From Micromonospora sp. HM5-17 (GTDB lineage Bacteria > Actinomycetota > Actinomycetes > Mycobacteriales > Micromonosporaceae): a stretch of DNA of 64,000 nucleotides. The position numbers were made by a program, and so were the translations under genes. The DNA is taken from contig NZ_RJWA01000003.1 of assembly GCF_003762835.1 (NCBI RefSeq), positions 496,001-560,000 on the forward strand. The letters run 5' to 3'. This document shows, in pieces, positions 23,157 through 33,327 of this stretch (the first letter of the stretch is position 1; the number at the start of each line of letters is the position of its first letter). The notes under the pieces are model-generated. The model had not been told where the DNA came from, made no database searches, and was given only the letters and a program-made list of their open reading frames with translations.

Positions 23157-24527
23157 TTGAATAGTTTCTCACTGTCGGCCCAGAACGGTCGCCGATCGAC
23201 GCGGTCCGTGCGAGGTGGACGGCGACGGACCTGGCGTACGCCCCGCTCCGCCTTGGTGGGCGCGGCAACGCTCGGCATCGTCCTCGCCGGGATCGGCGTC
23301 GCGGTCGCGAGCAGTGGTGACGGTTCCGTGACGATCACCGAGAACGGCATGGTTCTCGACGGTCGGAAGATCAATGGATACGTGCACATCAAAGCGGACG
23401 ATGTCACGATCAGGAATACCACGATCCGGTATGGCGGCGCACATGCCGTACGGATCTTCGACGGCGCCACCGGAGCTTTGATCGAGAACACCAGGATTCA
23501 ATGCACCGCGCCGGAGACCAATGGTCTGGTTTTTGGTAACTACACGGCCCGGAAGGTGCACATCACCGGTTGCAAGAACGGGTTCCTGCACTCCGCCGAT
23601 GCTCCGGCGACCATTGTCGACTCGACCTGGAACGGCACGCCGGTGGCGGCCGGCGAACTCCCCTCCGAGGAGGGCGCGCCGGTCGAAGCGGCGCCGACGA
23701 CCCCGGACGCGAGCCCGAGCGGCAGCCCGTCACCAGGCTCGACCCGGGGCGCGGCAGCGACCCGGACCACGGGCTCGACCCTCGCGATCCCGGCCTCCTT
23801 CCCCGGCCCCGACAACACCGGGGTGCCGGCCGGCACCAGGCTGAAGCCCTCCGGATCGCTCAAGCTGGACCGGGACGGCATGGTGGTCAGCGGCCTCGAC
23901 ATCGACGGGTGCGTCACGGTCACGGCGCGGAACGTCGTCATCCGCAAGTCCCGGATCACCTGCGACAGCAACTACTCGATCCGGACCGACGGGGCGGAGA
24001 ACCTGCTGGTCGAGGATGTCGAGATCGACGGGATGGGTCAGAACTCGGCGGCGGTCTGCTGCGGCGACTACACGCTGCGTCGGGTCGACATCAGCAACGT
24101 CATCGACGGTCCACGGCTGGGGAGCAACGTGGTCGTCGAGGACTCCTGGATCCACCACCTCAAGCGGCAGCCCGGCTCGCACAACGACACCCTGCAGACC
24201 ACCGGCGCGTCGAACATCGTGGTCCGGCACAACTCGCTGGAGGCGTACAACCCGGTGACCCGGGACCCGTTCAACGCGTGTCTGATGATCGGCTCGACCA
24301 CCGCCCCGAAGGTGGAGAACCTCCTCTTCGAGGAGAACTACTGCAACGGCGGGAACTACTCGATCGGCGTGCGTCCCGACCTCAACGCCACGAACATCCG
24401 GCTGCGGGGGAACGTGTTCGGCCGGAACTACCGGTACGGCGTGATCGCCCGGCCGGACCAGCGCGGCATCACCTGGGATCGGACGACGAACATCTTCGCC
24501 GACACCCGCCGCCCCGTCGTGAGGTAG
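23157..24527 (+). CDS. Secreted or anchored double parallel beta-helix protein
   Basis: A 456-residue protein. A basic arginine-rich N-terminus precedes a hydrophobic segment (ALVGAATLGIVLAGIGVAVA, about residues 32-55), so it is exported or membrane-anchored. Two right-handed beta-helix units are visible: a short one (~residues 58-155) and a long one (~235-450), separated by a Pro/Ser/Thr/Ala linker. Both units begin with the same logic, an ENGMVLDGRKINGYVHI-type and a DRDGMVVSGLDIDGCVTV-type repeat followed by xxxVTIRNTTIR / NVVIRKSRIT rungs. Beta-helices of this kind bind or cleave polysaccharide, but no catalytic set is obvious. TTG 23157 follows GAAGGAG. Confidence 0.82.
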   Translation: MNSFSLSAQNGRRSTRSVRGGRRRTWRTPRSALVGAATLGIVLAGIGVAVASSGDGSVTITENGMVLDGRKINGYVHIKADDVTIRNTTIRYGGAHAVRIFDGATGALIENTRIQCTAPETNGLVFGNYTARKVHITGCKNGFLHSADAPATIVDSTWNGTPVAAGELPSEEGAPVEAAPTTPDASPSGSPSPGSTRGAAATRTTGSTLAIPASFPGPDNTGVPAGTRLKPSGSLKLDRDGMVVSGLDIDGCVTVTARNVVIRKSRITCDSNYSIRTDGAENLLVEDVEIDGMGQNSAAVCCGDYTLRRVDISNVIDGPRLGSNVVVEDSWIHHLKRQPGSHNDTLQTTGASNIVVRHNSLEAYNPVTRDPFNACLMIGSTTAPKVENLLFEENYCNGGNYSIGVRPDLNATNIRLRGNVFGRNYRYGVIARPDQRGITWDRTTNIFADTRRPVVR

Positions 24528-24696
24528 CCGCCGCGTCGGCACCCGGGTACGACGTTCCGCCCGGCCCGTCGTGGGCTGCCGCCACCCGTTCCGTGGGGCC
24601 ACCGGTCACCCCGTCACGCGGCGGGCCGCCGGCCACCGGTCACCGGGCGGAGACGGTGGCGGGCCGTCCGCTCCGACCGGAAACGCGGGGACGGGC

Positions 24697-25713
24697 TCAG
24701 AGCTGATCGTCCAGGGTGGCCACCCCGCCCCGGGCGGCCTGCTCCGGCAGCCGACGCCTCGCCTGCGGATCGCCGTACAGGGTCCAGCGGAGGAACTCGA
24801 CCGTCGTTCCGATGACGACCGACGAGGCCACCCCGTCGCCGCGGAGCAGGTCACGGCCGTGGTCACCCTGGGGGAACGTCAGCATCGCCTTGGGCCAGGG
24901 CACCCGGTCGTACGCCGCCTTCCCGGCGCGGTACGCCACCACCTCGTCGCGCTGGCCGTGGACGAAGAGCTGCGGCGCGGCCGGCCCGCTGAACGACGTA
25001 CCGACCCCGAGGGCGGTGCCGGCCAGCACGATGCCGGCGTCGAGCCGTTCGTCGCGACCGGCGGTGAAGAGGCCGATCGTGGTCACCCCGCCGGCTGAGT
25101 GGCCGGCCGCGGCGATCCGGTCCGTGGCCAGGTGGCCCCGGAACGGATCACCCGTCCGCTGGTCCAGGGCCAGCACCTCGGTCAGCACGTACGACGCGTC
25201 CGCGGGCTGGTTGACCACGTCGAGAACCCTGATGCCCTCCGCGCCGCGGCTGGTGTGCGGGTACGTGGGCGCCACGACCACGAAGCCCGCCGCCGCCCAC
25301 GGGACCAGCAGGGCCCGGTAGTCGGTCGGGCGTCCGGTCAGGCCGTGGCTGAACAGGACCACCGGAAAGCGGCCGTCGGCGACCGGTGACCCCGCCCTCG
25401 GCGTCCCGCCCGGGGCACCGGAAGCGGGATACCAGACGGTGACCGAAAGCGGTCGGTCGCCGCCGCGGTTGTACGCCAACTCTCGGACGCCGACCGCGAA
25501 GCGCCGGGTCGGTGCCGTACCCGTCGGGACGCCGGTCGCGCCGGCGGTGGTCGGTGGCGCCGCCGTGACCGTGCCGGTCGGCCCCGGCCCGCCGGCCGGC
25601 GTCACCTCGGCCGGCGCCCGGTCCGGGCCGGCCGAGCAGCCGGAGAGAGCCACGGCCACCGTCGCCACGAGGGCGGCGCCGGCCCGGGTCAGGTGGGCGG
25701 GGCGTCCGATCAT
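24697..25713 (-). CDS. Secreted alpha/beta hydrolase lipoprotein (PAF-acetylhydrolase/cutinase-like)
   Basis: A 338-residue protein with a lipoprotein signal ending in VALSGC, so it is likely anchored outside the membrane. The hydrolase core has VTVWYPASG, a PVVLFSHGLTGRP oxyanion strand, AAGHSAGG with the nucleophile serine, and FVHGQRDEVV, which would carry the acid; a GDHG near the end supplies histidine. This motif order fits the PAF-acetylhydrolase/chlorophyllase-like branch. The substrate is unknown. Its closest relative in view is the neighbouring gene at 25828-26793, from which it looks tandemly duplicated. Confidence 0.87.
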   Translation of the reverse strand: MIGRPAHLTRAGAALVATVAVALSGCSAGPDRAPAEVTPAGGPGPTGTVTAAPPTTAGATGVPTGTAPTRRFAVGVRELAYNRGGDRPLSVTVWYPASGAPGGTPRAGSPVADGRFPVVLFSHGLTGRPTDYRALLVPWAAAGFVVVAPTYPHTSRGAEGIRVLDVVNQPADASYVLTEVLALDQRTGDPFRGHLATDRIAAAGHSAGGVTTIGLFTAGRDERLDAGIVLAGTALGVGTSFSGPAAPQLFVHGQRDEVVAYRAGKAAYDRVPWPKAMLTFPQGDHGRDLLRGDGVASSVVIGTTVEFLRWTLYGDPQARRRLPEQAARGGVATLDDQL

Positions 25714-25827
25714 GGAGTCGATTGTGCCCCTGGGCCGGTCCCGGGCACCGGGCTGGCGCCCGACCGCCGGGACCCACGCCGGATGGTGGCGGCGGAGGCG
25801 TGCCGGCGGGGACGTGCTGGCGAGGGC

Positions 25828-26793
25828 TCAGCCGAGCTGGTCGGTGAACTCGGCGATGCCCGATGACCGGGCGGTGGCCCGGAGCGCGGAGAGCGCGGCC
25901 GGGTCGGCGTAGAGGGTCCAGCGCAGGAACTCCGTGGTCACCGCCACGACCTGCTCGAAGCCCCGCCGGCCGGGGGTGAGGAACTCGCCGTGCCCCTGAT
26001 TGGCCAGCCGCAGGAACGCCTTCGGCCAGGGCACCTGGCGGTAGGCGGCCCAGCCACGGGCCAGCGGCACGATCCGGTCCGCGTCGCCGTGCAGGAAGAG
26101 CTGCGGCGCCGCCGGCCCGCCGTACGTGGCGCCGGCCATCCCGCCTCCGGAGATCACGATTCCGGCGCGTAGCCACGCCGGGTGCCCGGGGGTGAAGAGG
26201 CCGGCCGTGGTGTAGCCGCCGGCGGAGTGTCCTGCCGCACCGACCCGGTCCAGCGCCAGGTGGCCGGCGAACCGGTCACCGACGCGCCGGTCGAGCCGGC
26301 GGAGGTGCTCGAGCACCCACCGGGCGTCCCCGGGCTGCCGGCGGACGTCGGCCCGGTCGAACCGGGGCGCGCGCCACTTCGTGTGCGGGTACGCCGGTGC
26401 CGCGACGACGAATCCGGCCGCCGCCCAGCGGCTGGTCAACGGGGTGTGCAGCTCGGGCAGGCTGTGCAGCCCGTGGCTGAAGAGCACGACCGGGAACCGC
26501 CCCGCCGCCATCTCGGCGTTCCGGACCGGCATCGGCGTCGCGGACGGCGGCGGTGTGGCAGACCGCGCCGGATACCAGACGGTGACCGGCAGCGGGCGCT
26601 CGTGCCCACGATCGAGCATGAGCGTCCGTATCCCGACCGCGTACGTCCGGTCCGGTGCCCCGCCCGGTGCTCGGGACGTGCCGGGCGCGGCGGCCGCCCC
26701 GCCGCAGGCGGTGAGCGCGATCGACAGGAGTAGGGCGGTCAGCGCCGCGGCCAAGGGGTGGACGCGCACACGACTGACGGTAGACGGCGACAC
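25828..26793 (-). CDS. Secreted alpha/beta hydrolase lipoprotein, paralogue
   Basis: A 321-residue lipoprotein with lipobox IALTAC. It aligns along its length with the next gene: VTVWYPARS, PVVLFSHGLHSLPE, AAGHSAGGYTTAGLFTPG, LFLHGDADRIVPLARGWAAYRQVPWPKAF and NQGHGEF. The catalytic Ser, Asp and His are all kept, so both copies look active. It is transcribed in the same direction, 114 bp upstream of its paralogue, so the two may be co-transcribed. The function of the pair is undetermined; ester cleavage at the cell surface is the family expectation. Confidence 0.87.
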   Translation of the reverse strand: MSPSTVSRVRVHPLAAALTALLLSIALTACGGAAAAPGTSRAPGGAPDRTYAVGIRTLMLDRGHERPLPVTVWYPARSATPPPSATPMPVRNAEMAAGRFPVVLFSHGLHSLPELHTPLTSRWAAAGFVVAAPAYPHTKWRAPRFDRADVRRQPGDARWVLEHLRRLDRRVGDRFAGHLALDRVGAAGHSAGGYTTAGLFTPGHPAWLRAGIVISGGGMAGATYGGPAAPQLFLHGDADRIVPLARGWAAYRQVPWPKAFLRLANQGHGEFLTPGRRGFEQVVAVTTEFLRWTLYADPAALSALRATARSSGIAEFTDQLG

Positions 26794-26929
26794 CCCGGAC
26801 GAGGTCAGCTTTCCGGCCTGCCCGTCCGGCCGGATGTCCGGAATGCGGGTCGCCGACCCTTACCCACCCGTTGACCTCCCCCCAGGTGCGGGACCCCCGC
26901 TCCCGGCGCGGTTCGCTATGGTGCTCCGC

Positions 26930-27097
26930 ATGGCTGATCCACATCGTGACCCCAGCGGCAACACCGAGGCGTTCCGGGCCTTCGCCCAGTCTCCCGAGCC
27001 GGTCGGCGCGTCCCCGTCCCGGTTGCCGCTGATCGTCGGCATCGTGGTCGCGGTCGCCGTACTGGTCGTACTGGTCGGCTGGCTCGCCCTCGGGTGA
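26930..27097 (+). CDS. Small single-pass membrane protein
   Basis: About 55 residues: a polar N-terminus (MADPHRDPSGNTEAF) and one strong C-terminal helix (LPLIVGIVVAVAVLVVLVGWLAL). ATG 26930 is chosen; ATG 26918 would add four residues. There is no good ribosome site for either. It is divergent from the hydrolase lipoprotein gene. Function unknown. The hydrophilic-then-transmembrane design and conserved-looking coding pattern suggest a real gene, but evidence is modest. Confidence 0.6.
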   Translation: MADPHRDPSGNTEAFRAFAQSPEPVGASPSRLPLIVGIVVAVAVLVVLVGWLALG

Positions 27098-27212
27098 CGC
27101 GTCGGCGGCCGGCCGGACGCCACCGGGCCTGACCGGCGGGTGTCTCGACCCGTTCGGGCCGGTGTGCCGGCGGTGGCGGCGTCCACGCCGTGCCCGGGTC
27201 AGCGCGGGCAGG

Positions 27213-27392
27213 TCAGAGGTCGTCCTCGTCGTCGAGCCGAGCGAGCCAGGTGGCGAAGCGCTCCACCGGCGTCTCGAACTCGGGGTTGAGGTCGACGAAG
27301 TCGCGCAGTCGCGCACCGAGCCACTCCAGGGTGACCGTCTCGGTGCCCCGGCGCTCGACGAGTTCCTCGATTCCTCGGTCGGTGAAGTACAC
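27213..27392 (-). CDS. DUF6104 family protein
   Basis: A 59-residue acidic protein: VYFTDRGIEELVERRG, then EWLGARLRDFVDLNPEFE and PVERFATWLARLDDEDDL. This matches the short DUF6104 family that accompanies kgd in many actinobacteria. GTG 27392 is preceded by AAGAGGA; the longer form from 27425 has no better support. The gene lies just downstream of kgd on the same strand, separated by a hairpin. Its role is unknown. The conserved pairing suggests a link to central carbon metabolism, but this is inference. Confidence 0.85.
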   Translation of the reverse strand: MYFTDRGIEELVERRGTETVTLEWLGARLRDFVDLNPEFETPVERFATWLARLDDEDDL

Positions 27393-27436
27393 GACGTCCT
27401 CTTTCGGATTCGGTGACCGGCTCACCCCGGACCGGC

Positions 27437-27473
27437 GCGGGTCGGGACCGGACCGTGCCGGATCCCGACCCGC
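27437..27473 (-). terminator. Hairpin terminator after kgd
   Basis: GCGGGTCGGGA (27437-27447) pairs with TCCCGACCCGC (27463-27473), an 11-bp stem lying 10 bp after the kgd stop codon. The loop can itself fold through CCGG. It separates kgd from the downstream DUF6104 gene. Confidence 0.7.
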
Positions 27474-27482
27474 CCTCGTCGG

Positions 27483-30400
27483 TCAGGGGCGAGGCAGTGC
27501 TGCCTCGATCAGCGCAGCCTGCTCCACGTCGTGCATCTTCGCCGAGCCGACGGCCGGGGCCGCCGCCGCCGGGCGGGAGATGCGACGCAGCCGTACGCCC
27601 TCCAGGTGCTCCAGCAGGTTGAGCGCGATGAACGACCAGGCACCCTGGTTCGCCGGCTCCTCCTGCACCCAGGCGACGTCCTCGGCGTTCGGGTACTGGG
27701 CCAGGGCGGCGCGGACCTCCTCGACCGGCAGCGGGTAGAGCTGCTCCAGCCGGATGATCGCGGTGTCGGTGATACCGCGCTCGACCCGGGCCTGCACGAG
27801 GTCGTAGTAGACCTTGCCAGAGCAGAGCAGGACACGCTTCACGTCCTTGGGCGCCGGTGGCGTGACGCCGCGGGTGCCCTGGCCGTCGCCGAGTACCGGC
27901 TGGAAGGTGCCGGTGGTGAAGTCCTCGACCTCGGAGACGCAGAGCTTGTGCCGCAGCAGGGACTTCGGGGTGAAGACCACGAGCGGCTTACGCTTCGGCG
28001 ACAGCGCCTGCCGGCGGAGGAGGTGGAAGTAGTTCGCCGGGGTGCTCGGGATGGTGACCCGCATGTTGTCCTCGGCGCAGAGCTGGAGGAAGCGCTCCGG
28101 ACGGCCGGAGGTGTGGTCCGGGCCCTGCCCCTCGTGCCCGTGCGGCAGCAGTAGCGTCACCGCCGACTGCTGCCCCCACTTCACCTCACCCGAGGAGACG
28201 AACTCGTCCACCACGGTCTGCGCGCCGTTGGCGAAGTCGCCGAACTGTGCCTCCCAGAGCACCAGCGCCTCGGTGTTCTCCACCGAGTAGCCGTACTCGA
28301 AGCCCATCGCGGCGTACTCGCTGAGCAGGGAGTCGTGTACGAAGAACCGGGCGCGCTCGCTGGTGAGCGCGGCCAGCGGAGTGTACTCGGCGCCGGTGTG
28401 CGAGTCGACGATCACGGCGTGCCGCTGGACGAACGTGCCACGCCGCGAGTCCTGCCCGGCAAGCCGGACGGTCACCCCGTCCCGCAGCAGCGAGCCGAAC
28501 GCGATGATCTCGCCGAAGCCCCAGTCGATGTTGCCGGACTCGGCCATCCGGGCCCGCCGCTCCAGCAGTTGCTGGACCCGCTTGTGCGGGGTGAAGCCCT
28601 CGGGGAGCGCGACGTGGGCGGCGCCGATCTCGCGGAGCACCTCCGCGGTGGTCGCGGTCTGGACCACCGGTTCGGGCTCGGGCTGGCGGTGGGGGCGGGT
28701 GGCCGGGCCGGCCGCCGAGGCGGCGTCGCGGGTGGCCTTGAAGACCCGCTCCAACTGGGCCTGGAAGTCGCGCAGCAGCTCCTCGGCGTCCTCCAGGGTG
28801 ATGTCGCCCCGGCCGATCAGCTCCTCGGTGTAGAGCTTCCGGACCGAGCGCTTCGAGTCGATGATCTTGTACATCAGCGGGTTGGTCATCGACGGGTCGT
28901 CGCCCTCGTTGTGTCCGCGCCGCCGGTAGCAGACCATGTCGATCACGACGTCCTTGTTGAAGGTCTGCCGGTACTCGAAGGCGAGCCGGGCGACCCGGAC
29001 CACCGCCTCGGGATCGTCGCCGTTGACGTGGAAGATCGGCGCCTGGATCATCCGGGCGACGTCGCTGCTGTACAGGCTGGACCGGGAGTACTCCGGCGCG
29101 GTGGTGAAGCCGACCTGGTTGTTGACGACCACGTGCACCGTGCCGCCGGTCCGGTAGCCGCGGAGCTGGGAGAGGTTGAGCGTCTCGGCGACCACGCCCT
29201 GGCCGGCGAACGCGGCGTCGCCGTGCACCGCCACCGGCAGCACGGTGTAGCCCTCGAGCTTGAGGTCGATCCGGTCCTGCTTGGCCCGGACGATCCCCTC
29301 CAGCACCGGGTCGACCGCCTCCAGGTGCGACGGGTTGGCGGTGACCGACACCTTGATCGAGTGCTCACCGTCCGGCGTGGTGAACTTGCCGGTCTGACCG
29401 AGGTGGTACTTCACGTCGCCGGAGCCCTGGGTCGAGCGCGGGTCCAGGTGCCCCTCGAACTCGGAGAAGATCTTCTCGTACGGCTTGCCGACGATGTTGG
29501 CCAGCACGTTCAGCCGGCCCCGGTGGGCCATCCCGATGACCACCTCGTCGAGGCCGTGCTCGGCGGAGGCCTCCAGGATCTCGCCGAGCAGCGGGATCAG
29601 CGACTCGCCACCCTCCAGCGAGAAGCGCCGCTGGCCGACGTACTTGGTCTGGAGGAAGGTCTCGAACGCCTCGGCGGCGTTGAGCCGGTTCAGGATGTGC
29701 TTCTGCTCGTCCCGGCTCGGCTTCTCGTACTTGCGCTCGACCCGCTCCTGGATCCAGCGCCGCTCCTCCGGGTCCTGGATGTGCATGTACTCGACGCCGA
29801 CCCGCCGGCAGTACGAGTCCCGGAGCACGCCCAGCACCTCGCGCAGCTTCATCTTCTGCTTGCCGGCGAAGCCACCGACCGGGAAGGTGCGGTCGAGGTC
29901 CCACAGCGTGAGGCCGTGCTGGAGCACGTCGAGATCGGGGTGCTTGCGGATCTTGAACTCGAGTGGGTCGGTGTCGGCCATCAGGTGACCGCGCACCCGG
30001 TAGGCGTGGATGAGCTCCTGTACCCGGGCGTTCTTGTCGATCTGCCCCTCGGAGCTGATCGCCACGTCCCGGACCCACCGGACGGGCTCGTACGGGATCC
30101 GCAGCGAGGTGAAGATCTCGTCGTAGAAGCCGTCCTCACCGAGGAGTAGTTCGTGGATCGTCTTCAGGAACTCGCCGGACTGGGCGCCCTGGATGATCCG
30201 GTGGTCGTACGTGCTGGTCAGGGTGATGATCTTGCTGACCGCGAGCTCGGCGAGGGTTTCCTCGGACATGCCCTGGTACGGCGCCGGGTACTCCAGCGCG
30301 CCGACGCCGATGATCGTGCCCTGCCCGGTCATCAGCCGCGGCTGCGAGTGCACGGTGCCGATGCCGCCCGGGTTGGTCAGCGAGATCGTCGTCCCGGCGT

Positions 30401-31238
30401 AGTCCTCCATGGTCAGCTCGTTGCGCCGGGCCCGCCGGATGAGGTCCTCGTACGCGGGCCAGAACTGCCGGAAGTCCATCTGCTCGCACGCCTTGATCGA
30501 CGGCACCACCAGGGTGCGCGAGCCGTCCGGCCGGACCAGGTCGATCGCGATGCCGAGGTTGACGTGCTCGGGCCGGACCAGCGCCGGCTTGCCGGCGACC
30601 TCGGTGTACGAGTTGTTCATCTCCGGGTGCTTGGCCAGCGCCTTGACCATCGCCCAGGCGATGAGGTGGGTGAAGCTGACCTTGCCGCCGCGGCCCCGGG
30701 CCAGGTGGTTGTTGATGACGATCCGGTTGTCGACCAGGAGCTTCGCCGGGATGGCGCGCACGCTCGTCGCGGTCGGCACCGTCAACGAGGCGTCCATGTT
30801 CTGCGCGATCCGGGCGGCGACCCCGCGCAGTGGGGCGGTCTCGCCGCCGGGCTGTGCCGCCGGGGCCTTCTCGGCCGGAGCGGCCTTCCCGGCGGTGGAG
30901 GCCGGGGTGGGCGCCGGCTTCGCGGGCGCGGCGGGCGCCGCCGGCGCCGGCTTCGTGGTGGGCGGGGCCGGCGCGACGGCGCCGTTGCCCGGGGTCACCG
31001 CGGTCGGCGTCGGCCGCTCGGCCGTGGCGACCCGACCATCCGGCGTGGCACCCGCCGCGCTACCGTTGTCGGCGCCGGGCTGGCCGCCGGTCGGCCGGTA
31101 GTCGGCAAAGAAGTCGTGCCAGGCCGAGTCGACGCTGTTGGGGTCGGCGAGGTACCGCTGGTACATCTCCTCGACGATCCACTCATTGGGGCCGAAGCCC
31201 GCCAATGGATTGTCCTGCGAAGTCTGCTGGGTCGACAC
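27483..31238 (-). CDS. kgd: Multifunctional 2-oxoglutarate decarboxylase/dehydrogenase (Kgd, SucA)
   Basis: A 1251-residue enzyme of the actinobacterial fused type, using thiamine diphosphate. Residues 1-40 carry the [19 protein letters not shown] tail segment, residues ~45-135 an Ala/Pro linker. An E2-like acyltransferase domain (~140-380) includes YDHRIIQG with the catalytic histidine. The E1 domain follows: [40 protein letters not shown] and later [15 protein letters not shown]. The size matches M. tuberculosis Kgd (about 1230). It carries out the citrate-cycle oxidation of 2-oxoglutarate, in some actinobacteria under control of the FHA protein GarA. GTG start at 31238. A terminator follows. 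Confidence 0.96.
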   Translation of the reverse strand: MSTQQTSQDNPLAGFGPNEWIVEEMYQRYLADPNSVDSAWHDFFADYRPTGGQPGADNGSAAGATPDGRVATAERPTPTAVTPGNGAVAPAPPTTKPAPAAPAAPAKPAPTPASTAGKAAPAEKAPAAQPGGETAPLRGVAARIAQNMDASLTVPTATSVRAIPAKLLVDNRIVINNHLARGRGGKVSFTHLIAWAMVKALAKHPEMNNSYTEVAGKPALVRPEHVNLGIAIDLVRPDGSRTLVVPSIKACEQMDFRQFWPAYEDLIRRARRNELTMEDYAGTTISLTNPGGIGTVHSQPRLMTGQGTIIGVGALEYPAPYQGMSEETLAELAVSKIITLTSTYDHRIIQGAQSGEFLKTIHELLLGEDGFYDEIFTSLRIPYEPVRWVRDVAISSEGQIDKNARVQELIHAYRVRGHLMADTDPLEFKIRKHPDLDVLQHGLTLWDLDRTFPVGGFAGKQKMKLREVLGVLRDSYCRRVGVEYMHIQDPEERRWIQERVERKYEKPSRDEQKHILNRLNAAEAFETFLQTKYVGQRRFSLEGGESLIPLLGEILEASAEHGLDEVVIGMAHRGRLNVLANIVGKPYEKIFSEFEGHLDPRSTQGSGDVKYHLGQTGKFTTPDGEHSIKVSVTANPSHLEAVDPVLEGIVRAKQDRIDLKLEGYTVLPVAVHGDAAFAGQGVVAETLNLSQLRGYRTGGTVHVVVNNQVGFTTAPEYSRSSLYSSDVARMIQAPIFHVNGDDPEAVVRVARLAFEYRQTFNKDVVIDMVCYRRRGHNEGDDPSMTNPLMYKIIDSKRSVRKLYTEELIGRGDITLEDAEELLRDFQAQLERVFKATRDAASAAGPATRPHRQPEPEPVVQTATTAEVLREIGAAHVALPEGFTPHKRVQQLLERRARMAESGNIDWGFGEIIAFGSLLRDGVTVRLAGQDSRRGTFVQRHAVIVDSHTGAEYTPLAALTSERARFFVHDSLLSEYAAMGFEYGYSVENTEALVLWEAQFGDFANGAQTVVDEFVSSGEVKWGQQSAVTLLLPHGHEGQGPDHTSGRPERFLQLCAEDNMRVTIPSTPANYFHLLRRQALSPKRKPLVVFTPKSLLRHKLCVSEVEDFTTGTFQPVLGDGQGTRGVTPPAPKDVKRVLLCSGKVYYDLVQARVERGITDTAIIRLEQLYPLPVEEVRAALAQYPNAEDVAWVQEEPANQGAWSFIALNLLEHLEGVRLRRISRPAAAAPAVGSAKMHDVEQAALIEAALPRP

Positions 31239-31515
31239 GGCCGGTAATCGCCTCTTTCACGCGGGTTGTGTGTCACGCGGTTCCTGCCACCCGTCCGGGG
31301 GGCTGAGTCGAAAGACGGGTCCAAGGCTACGCCGTGCGCTAACCGTCAGCATTGTCGCATCGGACCCGTGTCGCGTTTCACAGCTTTCGCGAGTTCTTCG
31401 TCCCACTGGGGTCGAGCTGGAGTCGTCGACCGGTTCCGGAGGGTAGCCACGTCGGCGGTGCCGGTGGTCGGTCTCCGCCCCGGGCCAAGGTGAGGCCCCG
31501 ACCGCCGGAACGCCG
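31239..31515. other. Intergenic region upstream of kgd
   Basis: Together with the terminator at its far end this makes a 326-bp gap between kgd and the ABC permease stop. It should contain the kgd promoter in its first half. I see no clear promoter boxes and no credible gene; short frames here lack ribosome sites. Confidence 0.45.
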
Positions 31516-31547
31516 GCGGGGTCCGGGCGCCGCCGCCCGGACCCCGC
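31516..31547 (-). terminator. Hairpin terminator after the ABC exporter operon
   Basis: A perfect 14-bp stem (31516-31529 with 31534-31547) and 4-nt loop, 17 bp downstream of the permease stop codon on the minus strand. Confidence 0.75.
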
Positions 31548-31564
31548 GTCCCGCTCGTGAGCGC

Positions 31565-32392
31565 TCAGGAGATGTCGCGCCGCCGCATGATCAGGGTGCC
31601 GATGGTGCCGGCGACCACGGCGTACCCCACCATCACGACCGCGCCGGCCCAGCGGGGCGGGTTACCGGGCAGATCGGTTCCGGTGGTCATCAACTGGGAG
31701 GCGAGCGACGGGACGAGGAGCTGGAGGTTGTTGATCCAGTCACCGAACCTCTGGGCGAGCTGGGCCAGGAAGAGCCCCGCCCCGATGTAGCCGGCGAGGT
31801 AGAGGAGGATTCCGGTGACCGTGGCGCCGATCTGGCTGCGGATCAGGACGCCGAACCCCACCCCGAAGACCGCCCAGAGCAGGTACGCCAGCCCGTTCAG
31901 CGCGATGGCCTGCCACACCGCGCCCTGGTCGAGCTGGTTGCCGAGCCCGAGGTCGCTCAGGATCAGCGGGGTGACGGCCAGGTTGAGTGCGGCGGTGACG
32001 ATCCAGAAGAGCAGGCCGAGCAGGGCCGCCGCGACCAGCTTGCCGAGCACCACCGCGGTCCGGTGCGGTGTGGTGAGGAACGTGGTGGTGGCGGTCTGGT
32101 GGAAGAACTCGTTGGTCACCACGATGATCCCGAGCAGCATGACGATCATGACGCCGAGGAACTGCCCGTTGGTGTAGAGGTTCGAGGCGATGTTGAGCGG
32201 ATCCGCCGCAACCCGGAGTTCCTCGGACTGCGCCGCCTCCGGTGCGCCCACGCTGGCGGGGTCCACCAGGAACTGCGACGAGATGTAGTTGAAGAAGAGC
32301 GTGATGCCCCAGAGCGGCAGGGCGATCAGGGCGAAGATCCACCACGTGTGGGTGGTGCGGATCTTGAGCAGCTCGGACCGGACCAACCTCAT
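31565..32392 (-). CDS. ABC-2 type transporter permease
   Basis: A 275-residue membrane protein with six hydrophobic segments. The N-terminal RLVRSELLKIRTTHTWWIF is the amphipathic start typical of ABC-2 permeases, followed by a large extracytoplasmic loop (~40-95) and five further helices. NEFFHQTATTTFLTTPHRTAVVLGKLVAA is the conserved coupling region. The start overlaps the stop of the ATPase gene (ATGA), so the pair is translated together. The substrate is unknown; such pairs often export antibiotics or lipids, or move envelope components. Confidence 0.9.
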   Translation of the reverse strand: MRLVRSELLKIRTTHTWWIFALIALPLWGITLFFNYISSQFLVDPASVGAPEAAQSEELRVAADPLNIASNLYTNGQFLGVMIVMLLGIIVVTNEFFHQTATTTFLTTPHRTAVVLGKLVAAALLGLLFWIVTAALNLAVTPLILSDLGLGNQLDQGAVWQAIALNGLAYLLWAVFGVGFGVLIRSQIGATVTGILLYLAGYIGAGLFLAQLAQRFGDWINNLQLLVPSLASQLMTTGTDLPGNPPRWAGAVVMVGYAVVAGTIGTLIMRRRDIS

Positions 32393-33327
32393 CGGATAGC
32401 CGCCTTTCCGGCCGTGAGTTCCAGGAAGACGCCCTCCAGGTCGGGGCGTTCGGGAGTGAGTTCGTGGAGTTCGATCTTGGCGGTCAGGGCGGTACGGCCG
32501 ACGGTCGGGGCGTCCACCCCGTCGATTACCAGCGCACCGTCCTCGGTCCGCTCCACCCGGGCGTTCTGCTCGGCCAGCGCGGCGACCAGCTCGTCGGGCT
32601 GCGGGGTCCGGACCCGGACCCGGACACTGCGCGTCATCGAGCCGACCACCGCCTCCACCGGACCCTGCCGGACCAGCCGACCGGCCGCGATGATCACGAC
32701 GTCGTCGGCGAGCAGCTGCATCTCGGAGAGCAGGTGGCTGGAGACCAGCACCGTACGGCCCTGCGCGGCGAGGCCCTTCAGGAAGCTCCGCATCCAGCGG
32801 ATGCCCTCCGGGTCGAGCCCGTTGGCCGGCTCGTCCAGGATCAGCACCTGCGGATCACCCAGCATCGCGGCCGCGATGCCGAGGCGCTGCCTCATCCCCA
32901 GTGAGTAGCCCTTGAACCTCCGCTTGGCCGCCGGGGTGAGGCCCACCAGTTCGAGCACCTCGTCGGCCCGCTGTCTCGGCAGACCGGCCGCCGCGCAGAT
33001 CACCCGAAGGTGGTTGATCCCGGTCCGGCTCTTGTGCGCGCTCGACGCCTCGAGTACCGCACCGACGTGCCGCAGCGGGTCGGCCAGGTCCACGTACCGT
33101 CGTCCGCCGATCGTCGCGGTCCCCGACGTCGGGGTGACGAGGTTGAGCAGCATACGCAGGGTCGTCGTCTTGCCCGCGCCGTTCGGCCCCAGGAAGCCGG
33201 TGACCCGGCCGGGTTCGACGGTGAAGGACAGATTGTCGACCGCGCGGACGGTGCCGTACACCTTGGTGAGCCCGGACACCACTATCTGGCCGTTCCCGGC
33301 CGCGGGACTTGGTCGCCCGTCGGACAT
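32389..33327 (-). CDS. ABC transporter ATP-binding protein (ABC-2 partner)
   Basis: A 312-residue ATPase with Walker A GPNGAGKTTTLR, a signature GYSLGMRQRLGIAAAM (SLGMRQ in place of LSGGQ, usual in this exporter class), Walker B VLILDEPANGLD and an SSHLL switch histidine. The C-terminal ~80 residues form the short accessory domain seen in exporter ATPases. It begins SPAAGNGQIVVSGLTKVYGTVRAVDN. ATG 33327 has GAGGGGAGAG upstream. It is the first gene of a two-gene exporter operon and is divergent from the DUF4097-padR operon. Confidence 0.93.
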   Translation of the reverse strand: MSDGRPSPAAGNGQIVVSGLTKVYGTVRAVDNLSFTVEPGRVTGFLGPNGAGKTTTLRMLLNLVTPTSGTATIGGRRYVDLADPLRHVGAVLEASSAHKSRTGINHLRVICAAAGLPRQRADEVLELVGLTPAAKRRFKGYSLGMRQRLGIAAAMLGDPQVLILDEPANGLDPEGIRWMRSFLKGLAAQGRTVLVSSHLLSEMQLLADDVVIIAAGRLVRQGPVEAVVGSMTRSVRVRVRTPQPDELVAALAEQNARVERTEDGALVIDGVDAPTVGRTALTAKIELHELTPERPDLEGVFLELTAGKAAIR

